Shown in pieces: positions 36,403 to 45,303 of a stretch of 64,000 bases of DNA. The notes beneath the pieces are model-generated. The model saw nothing but the letters and a program-made list of their open reading frames with translations. It did no database searches and was not told the DNA's origin. Position 1 is the first letter of the stretch. Each line of letters begins with the position of its first letter. Position numbers and translations under genes: made by a program. Source of the DNA: Streptomyces sp. NRRL S-37 (lineage in GTDB: Bacteria; Actinomycetota; Actinomycetes; Streptomycetales; Streptomycetaceae); the NCBI RefSeq assembly GCF_000721605.1, contig NZ_JOIZ01000008.1, positions 121,821 to 185,820 on the forward strand. The letters run 5' to 3'.

Positions 36403-37169
36403 GTCATCTCCAGCGGGGCGTCGGCCGGCGGGGCGCCGGCGGAGCGGTCGGGCGGGGCGGGCAGTGCGGTGAGGAAGTCACCGAGCAGCCGGGTGAAGGA
36501 CCGGGTCCGCTCGGCCATCGGGAAGTGCCCGCACGACGGGAGCACCTCGAGCCGGGCCGCGGGCAGGACGCGGGCCAGGTTCCGCGCGTCGGACTCGGGG
36601 GCGGCGCGGTCGTCCCGGCCGGTGACGACCAGGACGGGCAGCCGTACGCGGTGCAGCGGCAGCGCGGGGGTGCGCAGGTAGGCCCCGAAGAAGTCCATCC
36701 AGCCGTACGGGCCGATGGTCTCCCGCACGCGCAGCGCCATGGCGTGCCGGACCCCGGGGTCGAGCCGACCGCCCGCGGACACGCGCAGTCCCTCTTCGAG
36801 GATCAGGTGGAACCGGTTGAAGTAGTAGGAGATCGTCTCCCAGTCGAAGTCCCGCGGGTGCGGCCGGTAGAAGGGGGAGACGAGCACCGCGGCGCGCAGC
36901 GGCGACGCGTCCGGGGAGGCGAGGTGTTCGAGCAAGGCATTGGCGGCGAACGAGTGCGCCACCACGACCTGGGCACGGGTGTCGCGCACCACGTGACCGA
37001 CGAGCCGGGCGGGGTCGCCGGGGAGGCCGGGGCATGCCGTGCCGTCGAACGGCCAGTCGACGTCGGCCGCGGTCATCCGGACGCCCTCGGGCGCCTCGGC
37101 GCGGCAGCGGTCCCACAGACGTGTGCTGCCCGCGAGGCCGTGCAGCAGGGTCACCCGCAGTGCGCTCAT
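36399..37169 (-). CDS. Alpha/beta hydrolase
   Basis: 256 aa. VTLLHGLAGSTRLWD forms the oxyanion region, the nucleophile elbow is AHSFAAN (Ser about residue 72, lacking the usual flanking Gly residues), the acid lies in VTGRDDRAAP and the His in SCGHFPMAE. Placed between KS-like genes and overlapping both neighbours by four bases, it could be a discrete chain-releasing or editing thioesterase; that role is inferred from position. Confidence 0.78.
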   Translation of the reverse strand: MSALRVTLLHGLAGSTRLWDRCRAEAPEGVRMTAADVDWPFDGTACPGLPGDPARLVGHVVRDTRAQVVVAHSFAANALLEHLASPDASPLRAAVLVSPFYRPHPRDFDWETISYYFNRFHLILEEGLRVSAGGRLDPGVRHAMALRVRETIGPYGWMDFFGAYLRTPALPLHRVRLPVLVVTGRDDRAAPESDARNLARVLPAARLEVLPSCGHFPMAERTRSFTRLLGDFLTALPAPPDRSAGAPPADAPLEMT

Positions 37170-38188
37170 GACGCGGCTCCCCCGGACGGCCCCGGCACCC
37201 GGTGCAGGACGAGCGCGGCAGCGGCGTCGTCCTCGCCGGGGCCGCCGTCGCGGAGCCCCTGTCCCGCGGCGGCGAGCATCGAACTGCCCGAGGCACGCGC
37301 GAGTGCGGCGGTGGCAGCTACGCACTGCAGGACCCCGAGCGCGCCCGAGCAGCGGCCGTACCGTGCGCTCAGGTCGTGGGCGGGAACACCGGCCGGGCGC
37401 GTCGTGTCCGGGACCGCGGGGGACAGGGGGCGCTCGGGCAGCCACCACGCGTCGGGCGGTGCGCTCTCGCCGTCACGTGCGCCGGCGAGGGCGCGGGGCA
37501 GGTCGCCCGCGCGTGCGTAGCGGCCGATGCGGGCGAGCGGGGTGCCACCGCGGGTCCGGACCGCGTCGGCGGCCTCGGCGACGAAGGCGACCGCGCCGTC
37601 GAACACCGGCCCGGCGTCGCCGACCAGGTGCCGCACCGGCTCGTTGGCCGGCTCGACGCCGATGACCAGGACCCGCCGCAGCCGCCGGACCGCGACGAGG
37701 GTGTGGGCCCAGTGCACGGCGTCGAGCCCGGAGGTGGGGCCGTTGCACAGGGTGACGTTGGCGCCGCGCAGGCCGTGGGTGATGGCGACCCAGGAGGCGG
37801 TCACGTTGCTGGCTGTGTTGGGCAGCAGCATGGGACTGGTCGCCTTGTACGTGCCGCGCCTGATGGTGGCCGAGGCGTCGCAGACGGTGTCGACGTTGCC
37901 CCAGTTGCTGCTGACCACCACGCCGAAGTCGTCCCCGTCCACGGTGAGGTCCCCGTCGGGGCCGAGCAGCCCGGCGTCGGCGAGGGCGTCCCGCGCGGCA
38001 CACAGGGCCAGTTTGGTGGCCCTGTCCTTGTACCGCAGGCCGGGCCCCCGCAGCGCGTCCACCGGATCGGTGGCGGGCCCGTCGCCCGGCGGGTCCAGCA
38101 GGGCGTCCGGTCCCGGCACTCCCGCGAGCGCGGTTCCCAGCCCGCTGATCAGCACGTCGGTGCGCACCGTCGATTCCGCTGCCCGCAT
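37166..38188 (-). CDS. Ketosynthase-like protein without catalytic Cys (KSbeta-1)
   Basis: 340 aa. The thiolase-fold N-terminal half is recognisable (VLISGLGTALAG; ATKLALCAARDALADAGLL), but the nucleophile segment reads LCNGPTSGLDAVHW with Pro at the Cys position, and the C-terminal His motifs are missing. The same GPxxGL pattern appears in KSbeta-3. ATG at 38188 directly abuts the stop of KS-A2 (TAGATG), so these two should form a heterodimer. Confidence 0.78.
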   Translation of the reverse strand: MRAAESTVRTDVLISGLGTALAGVPGPDALLDPPGDGPATDPVDALRGPGLRYKDRATKLALCAARDALADAGLLGPDGDLTVDGDDFGVVVSSNWGNVDTVCDASATIRRGTYKATSPMLLPNTASNVTASWVAITHGLRGANVTLCNGPTSGLDAVHWAHTLVAVRRLRRVLVIGVEPANEPVRHLVGDAGPVFDGAVAFVAEAADAVRTRGGTPLARIGRYARAGDLPRALAGARDGESAPPDAWWLPERPLSPAVPDTTRPAGVPAHDLSARYGRCSGALGVLQCVAATAALARASGSSMLAAAGQGLRDGGPGEDDAAAALVLHRVPGPSGGAAS

Positions 38189-39325
38189 CTACGCCACCTT
38201 CTCCACGACGGCCACGGCGTTGAGGCCGCCGAAGCCGAAGGAGTCGATCTGGGCCAGGGCGAGTTCGGGGTCGGCCACCGGTTCAGACCCCAGCCGGAAG
38301 CCGGCCATCTCCTCGATCGGATCGGTGAGGCCGAGGGTGGGCGGCACCCTGCCGGATGCGAGGGACTGCACCGCGGTGATCAGGCTGTGCAGCCCCGAGG
38401 CACCGGCGGTGTGCCCGATCATCGACTTGATCGCGGTCATCCGCGGAGTGGTCTCCACGCCGGCGTAGACCTCGACGAGCGCCTGTGCCTCGGCGACGTC
38501 GTTGTGCGGGGTTCCCGTTCCGTGCAGCATGACGAGGTCGATGTCGGCGGGCTTCACCCCGGCCCTGGCGTGGGCGTCGCGCATGACCCGGCCGATGCTC
38601 TGCGCGTCGGGGGCGGAGGGGTGGTGGGCGTCGCAGTTGACGCCGACCCCCCTGACCCGGGCGTGGATCCGGGCTCCGGGCGGCGCGGTGCGGCGCAGCA
38701 CCACCGCGGCGGCGCCGTCCCCCTGGAGCATGCCCAGCCGGCCGCGGTCGAAGGGGCGCACCGCGTCGGGCGCCCGGTGGTAGACACGGTCGAGCATGCC
38801 GTAGGTGCTCTCGGTGATGGTGTCCGCGCCGGCCACCACCACCGTGTCCGCCTCGCCGAGGTCCATCAGGTCGACGGCCATGCCGAGCGCGTACAGGGAG
38901 GCGGCACAGGCGTTGGCGACGGTGTAGGTGCGGTCGGCGTGGAAGCGGCGCCGCAGGGCGGTGCCGAAATGGAGGTCGGCCGGGTCGAAGGGGGTGCCGT
39001 CGCACCAGTTCAGCTCGACGGAGCGCAGCTCCCGCAGGGTGGTGCCGATCACCACCGGCACGCCCGTCAGGTCCTCGCTCATCCCGGCGTCGGCCAGCGC
39101 CTCGGCCACGGCGTCCAGGAGCCATCCGGTGGGCCGCAGCGGGCGGTCCGCGCCGGGTGCGGGCCGGTCGTCGATCTCGTAGGCGTTACGGGCCCGGAAC
39201 CCGGCCGGGTCGAAGCCGCGCAGCGGCGCCAGCCCGGTGCGGCCGGCGCACAGTGCGTCGAAGGTGGCCTCCCGGTCCGCGCCGACGCTGCTGTTCGCGC
39301 CCATGCCGGTGATCAGCGCGCTCAT
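38189..39325 (-). CDS. Beta-ketoacyl synthase with intact active site (KS-A2)
   Basis: 378 aa. Cys140 lies in VANACAASLYAL; HGTGT and SMIGHTAGAS supply the two His; DSFGFGGLNAV closes the fold. ATG at 39325 overlaps the KS-A1 stop in ATGA. KSbeta-1 follows without a gap. The KS-A1/KS-A2 tandem suggests two condensation activities with different chain-length preference. Confidence 0.92.
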   Translation of the reverse strand: MSALITGMGANSSVGADREATFDALCAGRTGLAPLRGFDPAGFRARNAYEIDDRPAPGADRPLRPTGWLLDAVAEALADAGMSEDLTGVPVVIGTTLRELRSVELNWCDGTPFDPADLHFGTALRRRFHADRTYTVANACAASLYALGMAVDLMDLGEADTVVVAGADTITESTYGMLDRVYHRAPDAVRPFDRGRLGMLQGDGAAAVVLRRTAPPGARIHARVRGVGVNCDAHHPSAPDAQSIGRVMRDAHARAGVKPADIDLVMLHGTGTPHNDVAEAQALVEVYAGVETTPRMTAIKSMIGHTAGASGLHSLITAVQSLASGRVPPTLGLTDPIEEMAGFRLGSEPVADPELALAQIDSFGFGGLNAVAVVEKVA

Positions 39326-40605
39326 CGGGCCTCCCCCGCGAGCGTCGGCTCCGCCTCGGTGTACTTGCCGAGGATCAGCACGGCGTTGTTGCCGCCGAAC
39401 GCGAGGGCGTTGTTCTGCACGACGCGCAGGTCCGCCTCGCGCGGCACGTTGGGGACGCAGTCGAGCCCGCACTCGGGGTCGGTTTCGACGTGGTTGATGG
39501 TGGGTGGGATGAAGCCTTCGGCGATGGCCAGGGCGCAGGCGGCGGAGGCCAGGGAACTGGCCGCGCCCATGGTGTGCCCGATCATCGCCTTGATGGAGAT
39601 GGTGCTCGGCGGCCGCTCGCCGAACACCCGACGGATCGCGGCGGCCTCGGTGACGTCGTTGGCCCTGGTGCCGGTGCCGTGCGCCGAGATGAAGTCGATC
39701 TCCCCGGGCTTGACGCGGGCGTTGGCGTGGGCGAGTTCGATGCACCGGGCGATGCTGTCGCGGTCGGGGGCGACCGGGTGGTGGGCGTCGCAGTTGAGGC
39801 CGTAGCCGAGCACCTCGCAGTAGATCCGGGCGCCGCGGGCGAGCGCGGACTCCAGCGTCTCCAGCAGGAGGACGCCCGCTCCCTCGCCGGTCAGGATGCC
39901 CTTGCGGCCCCGGTCGAACGGCTGGCAGGCCTCGGGGGCGATGGTGCCGAGCCGGTAGAAGCCGGTGAAGGTCTTGCGGCACATCGCGTCCGCTCCGCCG
40001 ACCAGGGCGACGTCGACGTCGCCGCCGCGCAGCGCGTCGAGCCCGTAGCCGATGGCGTAGTTGCCGGCCGCGCAGGCGGTGGCGAGGGTGGTGGCCTCGA
40101 CGTCGGTCAGGCCCAGTTCGGCGACCACCGCGGAGGAGAGCCGGCCGGCGGAGGTGCGGCGGGCGACGGTCGCGTCGAGGTGCTCGGGCCCGTCGGCGAG
40201 CTCGGCGGCCACCAGCCGGTCCAGGTCGGCCGACTCGCCGTCGGTGGTGCCGATGCACACCAGGGACCGGCGGGAGCGCAGTTCGGCAAGGTCCATCCCC
40301 GAGTCACGGGCCGCCATGACCGCCGCCGCCGTGGAGAACTGGGCGGCGCGGCCCAGGTTCTCGGCGGACGTGTGGGTGATCCACTCATCGGGGTCGAAGC
40401 CCACGACCTCGCAGCCGTTGGCGTGGGCGAACCCCTCGGTGTCGAAGGCGGTGATGGGCCGCGCGCCGTTGCGCCCCTCGCGCAGCCCGGCCAGGAACTC
40501 CCCGACGCCGATGCCGATGCTGGTCACCGTGCCCAGCCCGGTGACCACCACCCGCCGCGACCCCAGCCCGCCCTCGGGCAGCCTGTTCGTCGTCACGGGG
40601 GTCAC
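39322..40605 (-). CDS. Beta-ketoacyl synthase with intact active site (KS-A1)
   Basis: 427 aa, the longest KS of the row. VVVTGLGTVTSIG begins the fold; Cys178 lies in ATACAAGNYAIG; AHGTGT and AMIGHTMGAAS carry the His residues; NNALAFGGNNAVLI ends it. The GTG at 40605 overlaps the ACP 1 stop by four bases (GTGA). Together with ACP 1 it heads the condensing-enzyme block. Confidence 0.93.
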   Translation of the reverse strand: MTPVTTNRLPEGGLGSRRVVVTGLGTVTSIGIGVGEFLAGLREGRNGARPITAFDTEGFAHANGCEVVGFDPDEWITHTSAENLGRAAQFSTAAAVMAARDSGMDLAELRSRRSLVCIGTTDGESADLDRLVAAELADGPEHLDATVARRTSAGRLSSAVVAELGLTDVEATTLATACAAGNYAIGYGLDALRGGDVDVALVGGADAMCRKTFTGFYRLGTIAPEACQPFDRGRKGILTGEGAGVLLLETLESALARGARIYCEVLGYGLNCDAHHPVAPDRDSIARCIELAHANARVKPGEIDFISAHGTGTRANDVTEAAAIRRVFGERPPSTISIKAMIGHTMGAASSLASAACALAIAEGFIPPTINHVETDPECGLDCVPNVPREADLRVVQNNALAFGGNNAVLILGKYTEAEPTLAGEAR

Positions 40606-40874
40606 CGCGCCGGCAGTGCCTGGTCCACCACCGACTCCACGCCGTCGAGGTTGACCATGCGGCTGAGTTCGTCCTGCTCGATGGTGATACCGAACTCGCG
40701 TTCCAGGGCGGCCAGGATCTCGATCGCCCGCAGCGAGTCGGCGTCGTGCTCCTCCTTGAACAGGCTGGTGCCGGTGAGTTCCGCGGGATCGATCTCCAGG
40801 ATCCTGCAGACGATCTCCTTGATCTTCTCCTTGCGCGCCTCGCGGCTGGCGACGGTGTTGTCCGGCATGGTCAT
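40602..40874 (-). CDS. Acyl carrier protein 1
   Basis: 90 aa. The phosphopantetheine attachment Ser is in EEHDADSLRAIEIL (about residue 47). ATG at 40874 has GGAG five to seven bases upstream; a second ATG two codons later is possible. It is translationally coupled to KS-A1. It carries acyl intermediates as a thioester on the cofactor arm. Confidence 0.93.
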   Translation of the reverse strand: MTMPDNTVASREARKEKIKEIVCRILEIDPAELTGTSLFKEEHDADSLRAIEILAALEREFGITIEQDELSRMVNLDGVESVVDQALPAR

Positions 40875-40920
40875 CTGCTCTCCAGGGTCGGTGGGGTGGA
40901 CGCGAAGCGGCGTGATCCGG

Positions 40921-41850
40921 TCACAGCCGGACGAGGACGTCCTTGACCAGCCACTCCATGGTTTCGACGATCTCTGCGGGCCGCATGGACAGGTCCAGGA
41001 CCATCAGCTGCACCCCGGCGCGGCGGTAGGCGTCGATCTCCTCCACGACCTGTTCCGCGGTGCCGGTGATGCTGACCCGGTCGGACATGAAGTCCATGAC
41101 CTCGAAGGGCGGCACCAGGGCGCGGCGCACGGTTGTCTCGACGTCTGCGGGATCGCGTCCCGCTTCGGTGGCGAGCCGGTCGAGCGTGGCGCGGGCGGCC
41201 GTGATCTCGTCCGGGTACAGCTCGTGCGCGAGCCAGCCGTCGCCGAGCCTGGCCACGCGGCGCAGGGCCGCCTCGGTGTTGCCACCCACGTACACGGGCG
41301 GCCCGGTCCTGCTGTGCGGCCGGGAGGCGAGCCACATGTCCTCGAAGTTGGTGAACCGGCCGTGGAAGGAGGTGGGGTGACGGGCCGACCACAGGGTACG
41401 CATCACCTCGATGGCCTCGTCGGTGCGGGCGCCCCGCTGGCTGCGCGGGACCCCGACGGTCCTGAACTCCTCGTCCATCCAGCCGATCCCGGCGCCGAGC
41501 ACGGTGCGGCCCAGGGAGAGCTGGTCGAGCGAGGCCAGTTCGGAGGCGAGGATGACGGGGTTGCGGTAGGGCAGCGCCATGACGTGAGTGCCGATGCGCA
41601 CGCGTTCGGTGACGCCGGCGACCACGCCCATCACGGCGACGGGCTCGAGCCAGGCCACACCCCAGTTGTAGGCGTTGGCGGTCTTGGCGCGCGGGTAGAG
41701 GCAGGTGCTCCGACGGGTCCGCGGCAGGGCGACGTGACTACTGACCCAGACGGAGTCGAACCCCATCCGGTCGGCGGCCGTCGCCACGTCGAGGAGGTAG
41801 CGGCGGCGGCCCGGCGGACCGACGGTGGGCAGTGCGATACCGAACTTCAC
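40921..41850 (-). CDS. LLM-class flavin/F420-dependent oxidoreductase
   Basis: 309 aa luciferase-like monooxygenase fold. The segments FGIALPTVGPPG, FDSVWVSSHVALP, VRIGTHVMALPYRNP and LGAGIGWMDEEF are characteristic of the F420-dependent subgroup (TIGR03619-like). It may reduce an enoyl or imine group or oxidise a substrate with F420 or FMN; the reaction is unknown. GTG at 41850 has GGAG upstream. It stands first in the main row after the SCP2-like gene and 46 bases before ACP 1. Confidence 0.87.
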   Translation of the reverse strand: MKFGIALPTVGPPGRRRYLLDVATAADRMGFDSVWVSSHVALPRTRRSTCLYPRAKTANAYNWGVAWLEPVAVMGVVAGVTERVRIGTHVMALPYRNPVILASELASLDQLSLGRTVLGAGIGWMDEEFRTVGVPRSQRGARTDEAIEVMRTLWSARHPTSFHGRFTNFEDMWLASRPHSRTGPPVYVGGNTEAALRRVARLGDGWLAHELYPDEITAARATLDRLATEAGRDPADVETTVRRALVPPFEVMDFMSDRVSITGTAEQVVEEIDAYRRAGVQLMVLDLSMRPAEIVETMEWLVKDVLVRL

Positions 41851-41884
41851 GGGGCATCTCCAGGGCGGTGGCGGAGCTGTCTGC

Positions 41885-42316
41885 TCAGGCGGGACGCTCG
41901 AACCAGTGCTCGAACTTGGCGGCGTAGAGGGTGTTGCCGGCGAGTTTGACCTTGCCTCCGAGGAACGCCTGCATTCCGTTGAGGCGGCCGGTGAGCAGCT
42001 TGAGGAAGGTCGGCAGCCCCACGGTGGTGGTCAGCTTGGGGGACTCCGTGCGCCCCCGGCCGGTGCGGCAGCTGCCGCCCTCGATCTCGACGAAGTACTC
42101 GAAGACCCCGTCGGGTGTGTTGATCAGGTACTGGAAGGCCGCTTCCTGCCCCTTGGCCCGGTCGGCCCGGAACGCCTCGGGCATGTTCCCGAAGACGTCG
42201 TCGAGCAGTCCGGCGATGCCGCCGGTCTGCTGCCGGGCGAAGTCGAGGACCTCCTCCTCCTTGCGGCGTCCGGCCGCTTCCTTGATCTCTTCGAACCTGC
42301 GGGTGTCCAGGGGCAT
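41885..42316 (-). CDS. SCP2 sterol-binding-domain-like protein
   Basis: 143 aa. After an N-terminal helix rich in Glu and Arg, the pattern AAFQYLINTPDGVFEYFVEI, TTVGLPTFLKLLTGRLNG and QAFLGGKVKLAGNT matches the SCP2 lipid-binding fold. Such proteins bind or carry long acyl chains; here it may hold a hydrophobic pathway intermediate, an inference from context. ATG at 42316 has AGGAG eight bases upstream. It is divergent from the first FAD monooxygenase gene, with 243 bases between them that probably contain both promoters. Confidence 0.8.
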   Translation of the reverse strand: MPLDTRRFEEIKEAAGRRKEEEVLDFARQQTGGIAGLLDDVFGNMPEAFRADRAKGQEAAFQYLINTPDGVFEYFVEIEGGSCRTGRGRTESPKLTTTVGLPTFLKLLTGRLNGMQAFLGGKVKLAGNTLYAAKFEHWFERPA

Positions 42317-42559
42317 CGCCACGCTCCTGTGTCGGTGGGACCGGTGTCTCGGACGGCCCTCAGGCTGCCGGGCGGCCGCGGGCGGTGACAGGGCCGTCAG
42401 GGCGGTGGATCGGGCGCCGCCGGGGAGCGTCCGGGACACCGGGCCGAAGGCGCTGCCCGAGTGGGCACCTCCCCCAGGCCTTCCGGACTTCCGGCCGCGT
42501 GGCTTTGCTGTGCGGGGCACCGGCGTCCGCCGGCCGCCCCGCACGCACGCGGAGGTCAT

Positions 42560-43816
42560 ATGTACGACGTGATAGTCGTCGGTGCCCGCTGCGCGGGATC
42601 GCCACTGGCGATGCTGCTGGCCCGCAAGGGGTACCGCGTGCTGGTCCTGGACCGTGCGGCGTTCCCCAAGGACACCGTCTCGACGCACTACGTCCAGCCG
42701 AGCGGCCTCGCCCGGCTGCGGCGCTGGGGTCTCCTCGACCGGCTGACCGCGACCGGCTGCCCGCCGATCACCGAGGCGGTCTGGTGGTTCGGCGACGACC
42801 TGTCGGTCCGGGGGTTCGCTCCCCCGTACGAGGGTGTCGCGATGGCACTCGCCCCGCGCCGTACCGTGCTCGACGCGCTGCTCGTGGACGCGGCCCGGGA
42901 GGCGGGGGCCGAGGTGCGCGAGCGGTGCACCGTGCGCTCCCTGCTCCGGGACGAAGCCGGGCGCGTGGAGGGGGTGCGCTACCACTGCCGCGGCCAGGAA
43001 CACACCGCGCGCGCCGCGCTGGTGGTGGGCGCCGACGGCCGCAATTCGCTGGTGGCCCGGGAGACGGGCCCCGAGAAGTACCACGAGCGGCCGCCGCTGA
43101 CGGTCGTCTACTACGCCTACTGGCGCGGTCTGCCGCCGCGGCGCCGTCACCTCAACGAGGTGTACCTCATGGGGGACAAGCAGATCGGGGTGATCCCGAC
43201 CCACGACGACGTCTGTCTCATCCAGGTGGCGCGCCCGCACTCGTTCTTCTCCACCTACCGCACCGACATCGAGGGCCACTACCACAAGGCCATCGCCGAG
43301 GCGGCGCCCGCGCTCGCGCGCGAGCTGGCCGACGGCGCGGAGCGCGTCGGCCGGTTCCGCGGCACCGCCGACCTGGGCAACTTCTACCGAAAGCCGTACG
43401 GCCCCGGCTGGGCCCTCGTGGGCGACGCCGGCTACCACAAGGACCCGCTCACCGGGCAGGGCATCTCGGACGCCTGGCGGGACGCGGAACTGCTCGCCGA
43501 CGCCGTCGACCGGGTGTGGTCGGGCACCGAGGAGTGGGAGTCCGCGCTCGCGGGCTACGAGCGGACCCGCAACGCCGCCTCCGAGCTGATCTACGAGTTC
43601 ACCTGCGAGGCGGCCGGCTTCGACCTGGACCCGATGACCCGGCAGCTGGTCCGGGTCGTCGCCGCGCACCAGGAGGACGCCGACCGGTTCTTCGGGATGA
43701 TCGCGGGTTCGGTGCCCGGGGAGGAGTTCTTCGCCCCCGACAACCTGCTGGCGATGCTCGGGCGGCTGCCCGCCGACGCCCTGGCGGAGCTGAACGGCAC
43801 GAAGGGAATCCGATGA
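42560..43816 (+). CDS. FAD-dependent monooxygenase/oxidoreductase (paralog 1)
   Basis: 418 aa group A flavoprotein. FAD fold VIVVGARCAGSPLAMLLARK, a central GADGRNSLVA (DG motif) and WALVGDAGYHKDPLTGQGIS (GD motif) are present; it resembles aromatic hydroxylases and geranylgeranyl-reductase-like enzymes. It is clearly paralogous to the gene at 46181-47386. ATG at 42560 has GGAGG just upstream. Its stop overlaps the P450 start in ATGA, which implies coupled oxidation steps. Substrate unknown. Confidence 0.87.
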   Translation: MYDVIVVGARCAGSPLAMLLARKGYRVLVLDRAAFPKDTVSTHYVQPSGLARLRRWGLLDRLTATGCPPITEAVWWFGDDLSVRGFAPPYEGVAMALAPRRTVLDALLVDAAREAGAEVRERCTVRSLLRDEAGRVEGVRYHCRGQEHTARAALVVGADGRNSLVARETGPEKYHERPPLTVVYYAYWRGLPPRRRHLNEVYLMGDKQIGVIPTHDDVCLIQVARPHSFFSTYRTDIEGHYHKAIAEAAPALARELADGAERVGRFRGTADLGNFYRKPYGPGWALVGDAGYHKDPLTGQGISDAWRDAELLADAVDRVWSGTEEWESALAGYERTRNAASELIYEFTCEAAGFDLDPMTRQLVRVVAAHQEDADRFFGMIAGSVPGEEFFAPDNLLAMLGRLPADALAELNGTKGIR

Positions 43817-45072
43817 CCCATCAGCCCACGGAGGACACCGTGTCCGGCGAGGTGCCCACGCTGGAGGACTTCGACCCGTACAACGACGCCTTCCGGGCCG
43901 ACCCGTACCCGGAGTACGAGCGGATCAGGGCCCTGGGCGGCCCCGTGCACTGGGACTACCTGGACTCGTACGTGGTGAGCAGTCACGCGGACGCCACCGC
44001 GGTGCTCGCCGACCCCCGGATGCGTCTGCAGCCGCCCGACCCGGTGGCCGAGCTGATGGCCACCGTGGTGCCCGAGTCGCTGCGGTCCATGAGCCGGACC
44101 CTGCTGTTCACCGACCCGCCCGACCACACCCGGCTGCGCAACCTGACCCGGCGCCCCTTCGCCTCGCCTCGGCTGGGCGGGGTCCTCGCCGACGCGCGCC
44201 GGCTGGCCGACGGGATCCTCGCGGACGCCCTGCGCCGCGGCCACCTGGAGGTCGTGGACGAACTGGCCTTCCCGGTGTCGCTCCAGGCCATCGGCGATCT
44301 GCTGGGCATCCCCCGGGCGGACCTGCCCAAGCTCCGCGACTGGGGGCAGGCCATGTCGCCGGCCGCCGACATACCGGCTGCCCCGGCCTCGATCGACAGC
44401 GCCGTGGAGGCCTACGCGGCGTTCGACGACTACTTCGCCCATCTGGCCCGGGTGCGTGGCGAGAACCCGGGCGAGGACCTCTTCTCGTCCCTGGTGGGGG
44501 CGCACCGGCAGGGCTCGATGAGCCGCAGCGAGCTGCACGCCAACGCCGCGCTGGTGTTCATCTCGGGCCACGAGACGCTGGTCGCGTTCACCGCGAGCGC
44601 GTTCCTGTCCTTCCTGCGCCACCCCGGCCAGTTGGCCCTGCTGCGCGAACACCCGGAGCTGGCGGCCGCGGCCACCGAGGAGGTCCTGCGTCACGAGAGT
44701 CCGCTGCAGCTGGCCACCGCGGGGGGCGGGCGCTGGACCGCCGAGGAGGTGGAGATCGGCGGCCGGACCCTGCCGGCGGACGTACGCGTCCTCACCTTCA
44801 TCGGCGCCGCCAACCGGGACCCGGCGGTCTACGAGGACCCGGACCGTTTCGACATCACCCGGCCCGGCGCACGGCACCTCGCGCTCGGCCACGGCCTGCA
44901 CTACTGCCTGGGCGCCGCGCTCGCCAAGCAGCAGGGCACCCTGCTGCTGGAGGCGCTGGCCCACTGGCCCGTCCGGCTGGTCTCGGAGACCATCGACGCG
45001 CCCGAGTGGCTCCCCCTGTTCATGCAGCGCCGGCTGGCCCGGCTGCCGGTGACCGTGTTCCCCGCCGGGTAG
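43813..45072 (+). CDS. Cytochrome P450
   Basis: 419 aa bacterial class P450. The I-helix acid/alcohol pair is in FISGHETL, the ExxR motif in EEVLRHES, and the heme-binding Cys in LGHGLHYCLG (about residue 365). No fused reductase; it needs ferredoxin partners from elsewhere, none being in the window. It is coupled to the FAD monooxygenase upstream and ends before a strong bidirectional terminator. Confidence 0.93.
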   Translation: MTHQPTEDTVSGEVPTLEDFDPYNDAFRADPYPEYERIRALGGPVHWDYLDSYVVSSHADATAVLADPRMRLQPPDPVAELMATVVPESLRSMSRTLLFTDPPDHTRLRNLTRRPFASPRLGGVLADARRLADGILADALRRGHLEVVDELAFPVSLQAIGDLLGIPRADLPKLRDWGQAMSPAADIPAAPASIDSAVEAYAAFDDYFAHLARVRGENPGEDLFSSLVGAHRQGSMSRSELHANAALVFISGHETLVAFTASAFLSFLRHPGQLALLREHPELAAAATEEVLRHESPLQLATAGGGRWTAEEVEIGGRTLPADVRVLTFIGAANRDPAVYEDPDRFDITRPGARHLALGHGLHYCLGAALAKQQGTLLLEALAHWPVRLVSETIDAPEWLPLFMQRRLARLPVTVFPAG

Positions 45073-45238
45073 GCCCCCACCGGATCCCCGACGCGGCCCG
45101 CGGCACGGGTGCCCGCGGTCGGCGGCCCCGCGCCGCACCGCCCGCCCGGGAGGGGGTGGGCGGTCCGGCAGGGGACGGGATCCGGCACCGGCCGTGGTGT
45201 GCTGCGGGGACCGGGCGGGCGCCGTCCGCCGCGGTCCG

Positions 45239-45286
45239 CACGTGCCGGAGGGGAAGACCGGTCCCGGTCTTCCCCTCCGGCACGTG
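45239..45286. terminator. Bidirectional terminator, 23-bp perfect stem
   Basis: Bases 45239-45261 are an exact reverse complement of 45264-45286, with only two bases between. It lies between the convergent P450 and SnoaL-like genes. Confidence 0.8.
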
Positions 45287-45303
45287 GTGTCCGGTTCCCC
45301 GGC

